From the NCBI RefSeq assembly GCF_010550245.1, contig NZ_JAAGLU010000028.1:62001-126000 (forward strand): a stretch of DNA of 64,000 nt, given 5' to 3'. This stretch comes from Streptomyces sp. SID12501 (lineage in GTDB: Bacteria; Actinomycetota; Actinomycetes; Streptomycetales; Streptomycetaceae). This document shows, piece by piece, positions 7,375 to 15,823 of the stretch. The notes under the pieces were generated by a model. That model ran no database searches. It was not told the DNA's origin and worked only from the letters and a program-made list of their open reading frames with translations. Numbering within the stretch: position 1 is the stretch's first letter; each line of letters begins with the position of its first letter. The translations under genes were made by a program, and so were the position numbers.

Positions 7375-8625
7375 ATGCCTTTATCGACACCGCGCATTGC
7401 CGGTGCAGACGTGGCCCGCGGCCTCGCACTGCTCGGTATGTTCTCCGTGCACGTATTCGGAGCCTTCGGGCCTGACGATTCGCCGACGGTGGCCTGGCAG
7501 TTGGCGGGCGGCCGGTCCTCGGCGACCTTCGCGCTGGTGGCCGGAGTCGGCCTCGCCTTCACCACCGGCGGCCGTACCCCCCGTGTCGGCCGCGGCTCGC
7601 TCGCGGCGGTCACCGCCCGGGCACTGACCGTCGGTCTGATCGGGCTGCTGCTGGGCTACGCCGCCAACGCGGGCGGCCTCCAGGTCGACGTCATCCTCGC
7701 CTTCTACGCCCTGCTGTTCCTGCTCGCCCTGCCCCTGCTGGCCCTGCGGGCACGGACGTTGGCCTGCGTCGCCCTCGCCCTGGGCGTGGTCGCGCCGTTC
7801 CTCGTCCAGCTGCTCCGGGGGGCGCTGCCCGAACCCGCCTTCGACGGTGATCCGACGCTCCAGGACGTCGTCACCGACCCGGCCGGTCTTCTCGGCGACC
7901 TTCTCGTCCACGGCGCCTATCCGGTCCTGGCGTGGATGGCGTACCTGTGCGCCGGGCTCGCCATCGGGCGCCTCGACCTCTTCGACCGGCGCACCGCGAC
8001 CCGGCTGCTGACCGGCGGGCTGGCGCTCGCCGCCGCCTCCTGGCTGGCCTGCTCGTTGTGGCTCTTCCGCTGGGGCGGTCTGGAGCGGCTGCGGCAGGCC
8101 GAGTTCCCCGACGCGACCGGGCCGCACGCCCGCGACGAGGTCCTGTGGGACAGCCCGGACGGCGGGACCTGGTGGTCGATGATCTCCCGCGCCCCGCACT
8201 CCACTTCACCGTTCGACCTGCTGCACACCCTCGGCGCGGCCACAGCCCTGCTCGCGGCGGTCCTGCTGCTGACCCGGATCAGCGTGGTGCGGCGGGCGCT
8301 GCTCCCGCTGGCGGCTGCCGGAAGCATGCCGCTGACCCTCTACACCGCGCATGTCCTGTTCCTCGCCACCGGAGCGCTGAACAGCTCCCGTGACCTCCAG
8401 TACGCCGTGCTGGTCGCGGGATCACTGCTCTTCGCGGTCGGGTGGCAGCTCGCCAGGGGCCAGGGACCTCTCGAGGCCGTGGTCGCGGGGGCGGCGAGGC
8501 GCGCCCGGGCGTGGGAACGGCGACGGGCACAGGGGAACCCGCCCGAGCCGCCGGTCCACCGATCCGAACCGACCGAACTGACCGAACCGACTGAACTGAC
8601 CGAAAGCCAAGACCAGCACCGCTGA
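7375..8625 (+). CDS. Multi-span membrane protein, DUF1624/DUF418 acyltransferase-like
   Basis: 416 residues, mostly hydrophobic, opening with IAGADVARGLALLGMFSVHV, the N-terminal helix typical of the heparan-alpha-glucosaminide N-acetyltransferase-like (DUF1624) and DUF418 membrane families. About ten hydrophobic spans follow, including LLLGYAANAGGLQVDVILAF, YALLFLLALPLLAL and SMPLTLYTAHVLFLATGAL. Related proteins move acyl groups across the membrane, but several have no assigned reaction. The C-terminus is a hydrophilic Thr/Glu/Pro repeat (TELTEPTELTE). It is the first gene of the operon; the next start is ten bases downstream and its ribosome-binding site overlaps this stop. It may modify or move the operon's product. 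Membrane location is certain; the reaction is inferred. Confidence 0.7.
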   Translation: MPLSTPRIAGADVARGLALLGMFSVHVFGAFGPDDSPTVAWQLAGGRSSATFALVAGVGLAFTTGGRTPRVGRGSLAAVTARALTVGLIGLLLGYAANAGGLQVDVILAFYALLFLLALPLLALRARTLACVALALGVVAPFLVQLLRGALPEPAFDGDPTLQDVVTDPAGLLGDLLVHGAYPVLAWMAYLCAGLAIGRLDLFDRRTATRLLTGGLALAAASWLACSLWLFRWGGLERLRQAEFPDATGPHARDEVLWDSPDGGTWWSMISRAPHSTSPFDLLHTLGAATALLAAVLLLTRISVVRRALLPLAAAGSMPLTLYTAHVLFLATGALNSSRDLQYAVLVAGSLLFAVGWQLARGQGPLEAVVAGAARRARAWERRRAQGNPPEPPVHRSEPTELTEPTELTESQDQHR

Positions 8626-8635
8626 GGAGCTCATC

Positions 8636-11269
8636 GTGGGGGGAAAAGTGGGGGGAAAACCGATCGAGTTGGCGCCCATGCCGCCGACCGATCCGACCGA
8701 GCACACGACCAGGCACACTGCCGAGCGCGCGGCCGAGCAGACAGCTCGGCACACGGCCAGGCACACGACCGGCGCCGGGGGCGGCACCGAGCGGATCCTC
8801 GCCGAGGTGCTCGCGGGTGTCGTGAAGACCGACCAAGTCCCGCTCGACAGCCACTTCTTCGACGATCTCGGGGCCAACTCCCTGGTCATGGCGCACTTCT
8901 GCGCCCGGGTGAGGAAGCGGGACGATCTGCCGTCGGTGTCGATGAAGGACGTGTACGGCAATCCGACGATCCGGAGTCTGGCGGCGGCGCTCACCGACGC
9001 CCCCGCCGAGGCTCCCGTCGCGCCGCCGGCCGAGGCCCCGGCGCCCGGCAGCACCGCACGGTATGTCCTGTGCGGGGCCGCGCAGTTGATCGTCTTCGCC
9101 GCGTACTGCTTCCTCGCCGGGCTCGTCACCGTCCAGGGCTACCAGTGGATCAACGCCGGTTCGGGGGCCGTCGACGTCTATCTGCGGTCGGTCGGGTTCG
9201 GCGGCGCCGCCTTCGTGGGGATGTGTGTGCTGCCGGTGGTCGCCAAGTGGGTGCTGGTCGGCCGGTGGCAGCGGGCCGAGTTCCCCGTCTGGGGTCTCGC
9301 CTATCTGCGCTTCTGGACGGTCAAGTCACTGCTCAACGCCAACCCGATGCGCCTGTTCACCGGGAACCCGCTGTACGTGCTCTACCTCCGGGCGCTCGGC
9401 GCGCGGATCGGCAAGGGCGTCACCATCCTCTCGCCGGCCCTCCCGGTCTGCACGGACCTGCTCACGGTCGGCGCGGGCACGATCATCCGAAAGGACTCCT
9501 ACCTCCTCTGCTACCAGGTCGTCGCCGGACGCGTCCGGACCGGCCCGGTGACCCTCGGCAGGGACGTCCACATCGGCGAGAAGACCGTCCTCGACATCGG
9601 TACGTCGATGGGTGACGGATCCCAACTCGGACACGCCTCAGCGCTGTTCGAGGGCCAGGCGGTGCCGGCCGGCCTGCGCTGGCACGGCTCGCCCGCCCAG
9701 CCCACGGACGTTGACTACGTACGGATCCCCGGGGCCCGCTGCACCACCGCCCGACGGGCCGCCTACGGTCTCGCCAGTCTTCTCCAACTCCTGCTGGTGT
9801 ACGTGCCGTTGGCGTTCGGCGGCGGCTTTCTGCTGCTCGACCTGGCGCCCCGTCTCGAAGTGCTGGTCGATCCGGACGTGGCCGACATGACCTCGGTCCG
9901 CTTCTATGCCGAGGCCATGGGCCTCTCCCTCGCGCTCTTCGCCGCCGTGATCGTCGTCGGAGCCGTGACCGTGTCCCTGGTCCCCCGGCTGCTGAACCTG
10001 GTGATCCGGCCCGAGCGGGTCTATCCGCTGTACGGCCTGCACTACGGGGCGCAGCGGGCCGTCGCCCGGCTGACCAACCTCAAGTTCTTCAAGTGGCTGT
10101 GCGGCGACAGCTCGTACATCGTCCACTACCTGCGGGCCATCGGCTACGACCTCTCGTACGTCGAGCAGACCGGCTCCAACTTCGGTACGGAGATGCAGCA
10201 CGAGAACCCGTACCTGGTCTCCGTCGGCCGCGGCACGATGGTCGCCGACGGACTGTCGGTCCTCAACGCCGACTACTCCGCCACGTCCTTCCGCGTCTCA
10301 CGGGCGGTGATCGGACCGCACAGCTTCCTCGGCAACCACATCGCGTACCCCGTCGGGGGCCGCACCGGCCACAACGTCCTGCTGGCGACCAAGGTGATGG
10401 TGCCGCTCGACGGCGAACTCCGGGAGAACGTCGGCCTGTTGGGCTCGCCGTCCTTCGAGATCCCGCGGTCGGTGGAGCGCGACACCGACTTCGACCATCT
10501 GCGTGAGGGTGACGAGTTCCGCCGCCGTCTCGCCGCGAAGAACCGCTACAACCTGCGCTCGATGGGCCTGTTCCTGTTCGTCCGCTGGCTGCACTCCTTC
10601 CTCCTGACGGTGCTCGGCTTCGCCGCGTTCGCCGTGTACGGCACGCACGGCATCGCCGCCGGCGCGCTGGTCGGCGCGTCCCTGGTCCTCGGGCTCGGGC
10701 TCACCGCCGGGTACTACGTGCTGGTCGAGCGGCTCATCACCCGGTTCCGGCGCCTGGTGCCGCGGTTGGTCTCCATCTACGACCCGCACTTCTGGTGGCA
10801 GGAACGGCTGTGGAAGGTGCCGGTCGAATTCCTCGTCGTGTTCAACGGGACGCCGTTCAAGAGCCTGCTGTGGCGGCTGATGGGCGTCCGCATCGGGCGC
10901 CGGGTCTTCGACGACGGCGCCATCATCACCGAGCGCACGCTCACCACTATCGGCGACGACTGCACGCTCGGCGCCCACAGCAAGATCCAGGCCCACTCGC
11001 AGGAGGACGGCACCTACAAGTCCGACCACATCGTCCTCGGCCCGGGCGTCACGCTCGGCACCGGCGCACTCGTCCACTACGGCGTGTCGATGGGCGACGG
11101 GTCCCAACTCGCCCCGGACTCCTTCCTGATGAAGGGCGAGGACGTGCCGTGCCTGGCCCGCTGGGGCGGCAACCCCGCGGTGGCCCTGCGCAGCGACCAG
11201 GTCGCACCGGCCGGACAGACCGACCAGACCGCACACACCGCACAGATTTCGACGGGGGCAGTCCGATGA
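8636..11269 (+). CDS. Pls-type membrane peptide synthetase: carrier domain plus three left-handed beta-helix/TM modules, no adenylation domain
   Basis: GTG start with GAGGAG seven bases upstream. Residues 1-45 are a Thr/His/Arg-rich linker. Residues ~50-115 are a peptidyl carrier domain with phosphopantetheine Ser82 in FFDDLGANSL. The remaining ~760 residues match the terminal part of epsilon-poly-L-lysine synthetase (TIGR02353-type NRPS terminal domain): paired membrane spans at about 141-168/185-211, 373-405/428-455 and 641-698, separating three left-handed beta-helix blocks at about 255-348, 511-611 and 745-848 (LGRDVHIGEKTVLDIGTSMG; YGVSMGDGSQLAPDSF). In Pls these modules join amino acids iteratively without a thioesterase. 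Pls-type proteins normally start with an adenylation domain, absent here and supplied by the next gene, whose ATG overlaps this stop (ATGA). Product length and linkage are inferred. Confidence 0.85.
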   Translation: MGGKVGGKPIELAPMPPTDPTEHTTRHTAERAAEQTARHTARHTTGAGGGTERILAEVLAGVVKTDQVPLDSHFFDDLGANSLVMAHFCARVRKRDDLPSVSMKDVYGNPTIRSLAAALTDAPAEAPVAPPAEAPAPGSTARYVLCGAAQLIVFAAYCFLAGLVTVQGYQWINAGSGAVDVYLRSVGFGGAAFVGMCVLPVVAKWVLVGRWQRAEFPVWGLAYLRFWTVKSLLNANPMRLFTGNPLYVLYLRALGARIGKGVTILSPALPVCTDLLTVGAGTIIRKDSYLLCYQVVAGRVRTGPVTLGRDVHIGEKTVLDIGTSMGDGSQLGHASALFEGQAVPAGLRWHGSPAQPTDVDYVRIPGARCTTARRAAYGLASLLQLLLVYVPLAFGGGFLLLDLAPRLEVLVDPDVADMTSVRFYAEAMGLSLALFAAVIVVGAVTVSLVPRLLNLVIRPERVYPLYGLHYGAQRAVARLTNLKFFKWLCGDSSYIVHYLRAIGYDLSYVEQTGSNFGTEMQHENPYLVSVGRGTMVADGLSVLNADYSATSFRVSRAVIGPHSFLGNHIAYPVGGRTGHNVLLATKVMVPLDGELRENVGLLGSPSFEIPRSVERDTDFDHLREGDEFRRRLAAKNRYNLRSMGLFLFVRWLHSFLLTVLGFAAFAVYGTHGIAAGALVGASLVLGLGLTAGYYVLVERLITRFRRLVPRLVSIYDPHFWWQERLWKVPVEFLVVFNGTPFKSLLWRLMGVRIGRRVFDDGAIITERTLTTIGDDCTLGAHSKIQAHSQEDGTYKSDHIVLGPGVTLGTGALVHYGVSMGDGSQLAPDSFLMKGEDVPCLARWGGNPAVALRSDQVAPAGQTDQTAHTAQISTGAVR

Positions 11270-13608
11270 ACACGATCCCACGCTGGATACCCGGCCCGGT
11301 GCCGGGCAGGAGCCCGCAGGACGGGCGCCACTCGGTGTACGCCGAGTACGAAGTCCCGCTCGAGGCGAGCCTGTTGCGGTCGGCCTCGTTCGAGTCCGCG
11401 CTGCTCGCCGCGCATGCCAAGGTGCTCGCCGCGCTCTCCGGTGAGCGGGAGGTCACCACCGGGTACGTGGCGGTGAAGGGCGGGCGGCCCGTGCCCCGCC
11501 GGATGCTGGTCGGCCCCGGCTCCTGGCGGGATCTGCTGGCACTGACGGACCTCGCCGACGAGGTGGGCGAGACGGAAGAGCCGACGTACGAGACCGTGCT
11601 CGACCCGCACGGCGGCGCCCCCTCCGACGAGAGCGCCGACCGCACCGTGTTGCACCTGAGCGTCGGCGAGCGCACCCTTCGGCTGCGCCACCGCACCGAT
11701 GTCCTCGACACGAGCGCGGCTGCCCGGATCGCCGGCTACCACCTCACCGCGCTCTCGCTGATGGCCGCCGACCCGGACGCCGACCACGAGTCGCAGAGCC
11801 TGCTGGCGGGAGAGGAACTCGCCTTCCAGCTGGACGGGTTGGCGGGCCCTGACCGTGAACTCCCGGACCGCCGGGTGCACGAGCTGTTCGAGGAGCGGGT
11901 ACGGCAGCACCCGGACGCGGTCGCGGCCGTACAGGGCGGCACGGAGTGGACCTACCGGGAGCTCAACTCCCGGGCGAACCAGCTCGGCCGGGCGCTGCTG
12001 GCCCGCGGGCTGACCCGGGAGGGTGTCGTCGCCGTGGTCACCGAGCGCAACCTCGACTGGATGGCCGCCGTGCTCGGGGTGCTCAAGGCCGGCGGTGTCT
12101 ATCTGCCGGTCGAGCCGCACTTCCCGGCCGGGCGGATCGCCGCCACCCTCACCCGCGCCGAGTGCGCGTTCGTCGTCACGGAACACGGCAGCACCGCCAC
12201 GCTCGACGGGACGGGGACGGACGTACCGAGGCTGTACGTCGACGAGATCGCGGCGGAGGGGTACGCGGACGACGACCTCGGGGTGAGCGTCGGTGCAGAC
12301 CAACTGGCCTACATCTACTTCACGTCCGGGTCGACCGGTGAGCCCAAGGGCGCGATGTGCGAGCACGCGGGCTTCGTCAACCACGTCCTCGCCAAGCTGG
12401 AGGACCTGGGCGTCGGCGAGGGGCAGGTGGTCGCGCAGACCGCTCCCCAGTGCTTCGACATCTCGCTGTGGCAGCTGGTGTCCGCGCTGCTCGTCGGCGG
12501 CCGGACGCTGCTGGTCGGGCAGGACGTGATCCTGGACGTGCCCCGGTTCGTGGACACGATCGTGGACGCCGGGGTCAATGTGCTCCAGATCGTGCCGTCG
12601 TATCTCGAAGCCGTACTGGCCGAGTTGGAGCAACGGCCCCGCGAACTCCCCGCCCTGCACTGTGTGTCGGTCACCGGGGAGGCCGTGAAGCGGGAGCTGG
12701 TGCAGCGCTGGTTCGCCGCCCAGCCCGGCATCAAGGTCGCCAACGCCTATGGCCTGACCGAGACTTCGGACGACACCAACCACGAGGTGATGGACCGGGT
12801 GCCGGACGGGCCCCGCGTTCCGCTCGGCCGGCCCGTGCGCAACGTACGCGTGTACGTCGTCGACGAGCACCTCGCGCCCGTGCCGCTGGGGGCGCCCGGC
12901 GAGATCGTGTTCTCCGGGGTGTGTGTCGGGCGCGGGTACGTCAACGACCCCGAGCGCACTGCCGCGGCGTTCACGCTGGACCCCTACCGGCCCGGTGAGC
13001 GGCTCTACCGCAGCGGTGACCACGGGCGCTGGCTGCCCGACGGCAGGCTGGAGTTCCTCGGCCGCCGGGACACCCAGGTGAAGCTGCGGGGCTTCCGGAT
13101 CGAGACCGGCGAGATCGAGAACGCGCTGCTGCGGGTGCCCGGGGTCCGGGACGGCGCCGTGGTGGTCGTGCGGGGCGTGCGGCTGGTGGCGTTCTGCACC
13201 GGCGCCGAACTCGTCGGCGTACAGGAGTGGTTGGCGCGGTCGCTGCCCGCGTACATGGTTCCGTCGGCCGTGCACTGGCGGGAGCGGCTGCCGCTCACCG
13301 CCAACGGCAAGACCGACCGCAGGACGCTCACAGCGCTCGCGGAGGAATCCGACTCTGCCGATGCCGGTGCGCGGGGGCCGGAGACCGCCGGCGAGCGGCG
13401 GCTGGCCGTCGCCTGGGCCGAGGTGCTCGGCGTTCCGTCAGACCGGATCGGCCGCCTGGACCACTTCTTCGACCGCGGCGGCACCTCGCTGTCGGCGGTC
13501 CGGCTCGCGATCGCCCTCAATCGGGCGATCACCCTCAAGGACGTCATCCGCCACCCGGTCCTCGCGGACCTGGCCGAACTGCTCGACGTGCCGGCCGCCA
13601 CAGCCTGA
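11266..13608 (+). CDS. NRPS adenylation-carrier protein, predicted to activate a diamino acid
   Basis: 780 residues. Residues 1-200 resemble the C-terminal half of a condensation domain and lack its HHxxxDG motif. The adenylation domain follows with its cores visible: ELNSRANQLGRALL, YFTSGSTGEPKGAM (near 350), FDISLWQ, NAYGLTE and the YRSGDHGRW/GRRDTQVKLRGFRIE series, then NGKTDR with the catalytic Lys. A carrier domain ends the protein, Ser741 in DRGGTSLSAV. Aligned by eye to GrsA, the pocket reads D-I-W-Q-S-T-A-D-D-K; the Asp-Asp at 330/331 resembles the diaminobutyrate signature of syringomycin synthetase as I remember it. With SbnA/SbnB genes downstream, the likely substrate is 2,3-diaminopropionate, to be handed to the upstream synthetase's carrier. 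There is no thioesterase. Confidence 0.88.
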   Translation: MNTIPRWIPGPVPGRSPQDGRHSVYAEYEVPLEASLLRSASFESALLAAHAKVLAALSGEREVTTGYVAVKGGRPVPRRMLVGPGSWRDLLALTDLADEVGETEEPTYETVLDPHGGAPSDESADRTVLHLSVGERTLRLRHRTDVLDTSAAARIAGYHLTALSLMAADPDADHESQSLLAGEELAFQLDGLAGPDRELPDRRVHELFEERVRQHPDAVAAVQGGTEWTYRELNSRANQLGRALLARGLTREGVVAVVTERNLDWMAAVLGVLKAGGVYLPVEPHFPAGRIAATLTRAECAFVVTEHGSTATLDGTGTDVPRLYVDEIAAEGYADDDLGVSVGADQLAYIYFTSGSTGEPKGAMCEHAGFVNHVLAKLEDLGVGEGQVVAQTAPQCFDISLWQLVSALLVGGRTLLVGQDVILDVPRFVDTIVDAGVNVLQIVPSYLEAVLAELEQRPRELPALHCVSVTGEAVKRELVQRWFAAQPGIKVANAYGLTETSDDTNHEVMDRVPDGPRVPLGRPVRNVRVYVVDEHLAPVPLGAPGEIVFSGVCVGRGYVNDPERTAAAFTLDPYRPGERLYRSGDHGRWLPDGRLEFLGRRDTQVKLRGFRIETGEIENALLRVPGVRDGAVVVVRGVRLVAFCTGAELVGVQEWLARSLPAYMVPSAVHWRERLPLTANGKTDRRTLTALAEESDSADAGARGPETAGERRLAVAWAEVLGVPSDRIGRLDHFFDRGGTSLSAVRLAIALNRAITLKDVIRHPVLADLAELLDVPAATA

Positions 13609-13643
13609 CGACAGCCGTGCGCCGCACCGAAAGGAACGACACC

Positions 13644-14693
13644 ATGACACTCTCGTCCGCTTCATCGACGTCAACGCCCTTGTCCCAGGCCGCACTTCCC
13701 GGCATCGAACTGCTCCCCGGCCGGCCCCCGATCCTGCGCACCCCGCCCGTCACCGACCCTGCCGAGTGGGCAGGCGCTCACCGGGACGCGCTGCGGGCGG
13801 TCGTCGCCGAGCACGGCTCGCTGCTGGTGCGCGGCCTCGGCCTGCACGAGCCGGCCACGACCGGCGCCGTCCTGCGGCGGCTGGCCGACGGCCTGATGAG
13901 CGACCAGGAGGCCTTCGCGCCCCGGCGGCGGTACGCCGACGGCGTGTACTCCTCCTCCAAGTGGCCGCCGAACCAGCCGATGTGCATGCACCACGAGTTG
14001 AGCTACGCGCTGGAGTTCCCCGGCCTGCTGCTGTTCGCCTGCCTGGAGGCGCCCGCCGAGGGCGGCGCTACCGGAGTGGCCGACTCGGCCGCCGTGCTCG
14101 ACGCGCTGCCCGCCGGCCTCGTCCAGCGCTTCGAACGGGAGGGCTGGTTGCTCACCCGGACGTTCAACGACGAGATAGGCGCGACGGTCGCCGAGGCCTT
14201 CGGCACCTCCGACCGGGCCTCGGTCGAGCGCTACTGCCGGACCCACGCCATCGAGTTCGCCTGGGAACTGGACGGCTCCCTGCGCACCCGCCAGCGCCGC
14301 AGTGCCGTCCTGCGCCACCCGGTCACAGGCCACCGCTGCTGGTTCAACCAGATCGCGTTCCTCAACGAGTGGACGATGGACCCGGAGGTCCACGAGTACC
14401 TGGTCGACGTGTACGGCGCCGACGGTCTCCCCTTCAACACCCGTTACGGCAACGGCGATCCCATCGGCGAGGACGTCGTCCAGACCCTCAACGAGGTGTA
14501 CGCGGCGCACACCGTGCGCGAGCCGTGGCGGGGCGGCGATCTGCTGCTCGTCGACAACATCCGTACGGCGCACAGCCGGGAGCCCTTCGAGGGGCCGCGC
14601 GAGATCCTCGCCGCCCTCGCCGACCCGGTCCGCCGCACCGACTCCACCAGCTCAGCCGGCTCCGCAGACTCCACTGAAGGGACAGCCTCATGA
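13644..14693 (+). CDS. Fe(II)/2-oxoglutarate oxygenase, TauD/SyrP-like
   Basis: ATG at 13644, preceded by GAAAGGAACG. The 349-residue protein belongs to the TauD/TfdA clan, nearest in feel to SyrP-type hydroxylases acting on carrier-bound amino acids. The iron-binding HxE is at residues 116-118 (MHHELSYA), the distal His in DNIRTAHSREPFEG, followed by the Arg (EGPR) expected to bind 2-oxoglutarate. FNQIAFLNEW is the inner strand pair seen in this subgroup. The Ser/Thr-rich C-terminal tail overlaps the next start (ATGA). Position in the operon suggests beta-hydroxylation of the diamino acid or of the acyl-carrier intermediate. Oxygenase class is firm; substrate is inferred. Confidence 0.85.
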   Translation: MTLSSASSTSTPLSQAALPGIELLPGRPPILRTPPVTDPAEWAGAHRDALRAVVAEHGSLLVRGLGLHEPATTGAVLRRLADGLMSDQEAFAPRRRYADGVYSSSKWPPNQPMCMHHELSYALEFPGLLLFACLEAPAEGGATGVADSAAVLDALPAGLVQRFEREGWLLTRTFNDEIGATVAEAFGTSDRASVERYCRTHAIEFAWELDGSLRTRQRRSAVLRHPVTGHRCWFNQIAFLNEWTMDPEVHEYLVDVYGADGLPFNTRYGNGDPIGEDVVQTLNEVYAAHTVREPWRGGDLLLVDNIRTAHSREPFEGPREILAALADPVRRTDSTSSAGSADSTEGTAS

Positions 14694-15727
14694 CCACGAA
14701 CCCTGTCACGGTCCCGCCGTTCTCGGTCATCTCCGGCGAGCAGGTCCAACAGACTCTCCAGGGGCGGGAGTCCGACGTCGTCGACCTGGTGGAGACGGTG
14801 TACCGGCTGCACGGGGCCGGGGACTCGGTGAACCCGCCCTCGTACTTCCTGCGGTTCCCGGACCGTCCGTCGTCGCGGATCATCGCGCTGCCCGCGTCGA
14901 TCGGCGGGGACGTGCACGTGGACGGGCTGAAGTGGGTCTCCAGCTTCCCGGAGAACGTGGCGGCCGGGATTCCTCGGGCGTCGGCCGTTCTGATCCTCAA
15001 CGACCATGACACGGGCTATCCGTTCGCCTGCCTGGAGAGCTCCATCATCAGCGCCTCCCGCACGGCGGCCTCGGCCGCGCTGGCCGCCGACCGGCTGAGC
15101 CGGGGACGCGTCCGGCCGACCCGGGTCGGGTTCGTCGGCACCGGGCTCATCGCCCGCTACATCCACACCTGTCTGGCCGCCACCGGCTGGGAGTTCGACG
15201 AGACGGGCGTGTACGACCTGTCCGCCGACAGCGCGGCCGGCTTCCGGGGTTACCTGGAGCGGTCGGACGGCGGCGGCAAGGTCACCGTGCACGACAGCGC
15301 CGAACAGCTCGTCAGGTCGAGCGACTTGCTGGTGTTCGCCACCGTCGCCGCGAAGCCGCACATCCACGACGTGTCGTGGTTCGACCACCATCCGCTCGTC
15401 CTGCACGTCTCGTTGCGCGACCTCGCGCCCGAGATCCTGCTCGCCTCGGCGAACTTCGTCGACGACGTCGAGCACTGTCTTAAGGCGGAGACCTCCCCGC
15501 ACCTGGCCGAACAGCTCACCGGTGGCCGGGAGTTCATCGACGGCACGCTGGACGACGTACTCACCGGACGCACGAAGGTCCCGGTGGACCGGCCGGTGGT
15601 GTTCTCGCCCTTCGGCCTCGGAGTGCTCGACCTCGCCGTCGGCAGGTTCGTCCACGACGAGGTGGCCCGCCGCGGCGAACTGCGTGTCATCGACGGCTTC
15701 TTCCACGAACTGCGCCGGCACGGCTGA
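14690..15727 (+). CDS. sbnB: SbnB-like 2,3-diaminopropionate biosynthesis dehydrogenase
   Basis: 345 residues of the ornithine cyclodeaminase/mu-crystallin family. The best-studied relative, SbnB of staphyloferrin B biosynthesis, oxidatively hydrolyses N-(1-amino-1-carboxy-2-ethyl)-glutamate to L-2,3-diaminopropionate plus 2-oxoglutarate using NAD+. A substrate region (NPPSYFLRFPDRPSSRIIAL) precedes the Rossmann glycine motif GFVGTGLIARYIH near 145. The ATG overlaps the oxygenase stop, so translation is coupled, and the partner SbnA-like gene follows 96 bases on. The pairing of these two families is the diagnostic sign of diaminopropionate supply. The symbol is used for family membership, not for a staphyloferrin pathway. 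Confidence 0.88.
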   Translation: MTTNPVTVPPFSVISGEQVQQTLQGRESDVVDLVETVYRLHGAGDSVNPPSYFLRFPDRPSSRIIALPASIGGDVHVDGLKWVSSFPENVAAGIPRASAVLILNDHDTGYPFACLESSIISASRTAASAALAADRLSRGRVRPTRVGFVGTGLIARYIHTCLAATGWEFDETGVYDLSADSAAGFRGYLERSDGGGKVTVHDSAEQLVRSSDLLVFATVAAKPHIHDVSWFDHHPLVLHVSLRDLAPEILLASANFVDDVEHCLKAETSPHLAEQLTGGREFIDGTLDDVLTGRTKVPVDRPVVFSPFGLGVLDLAVGRFVHDEVARRGELRVIDGFFHELRRHG

Positions 15728-15823
15728 ACCCTCCGGGGGGGGCGGTCGCAGCGCCCGGTCACCGGGTGCCGTGCCACAGATCAGGCGTGCCGAGCACAGG
15801 CGCGCCGCACACAGGGGGACAAC

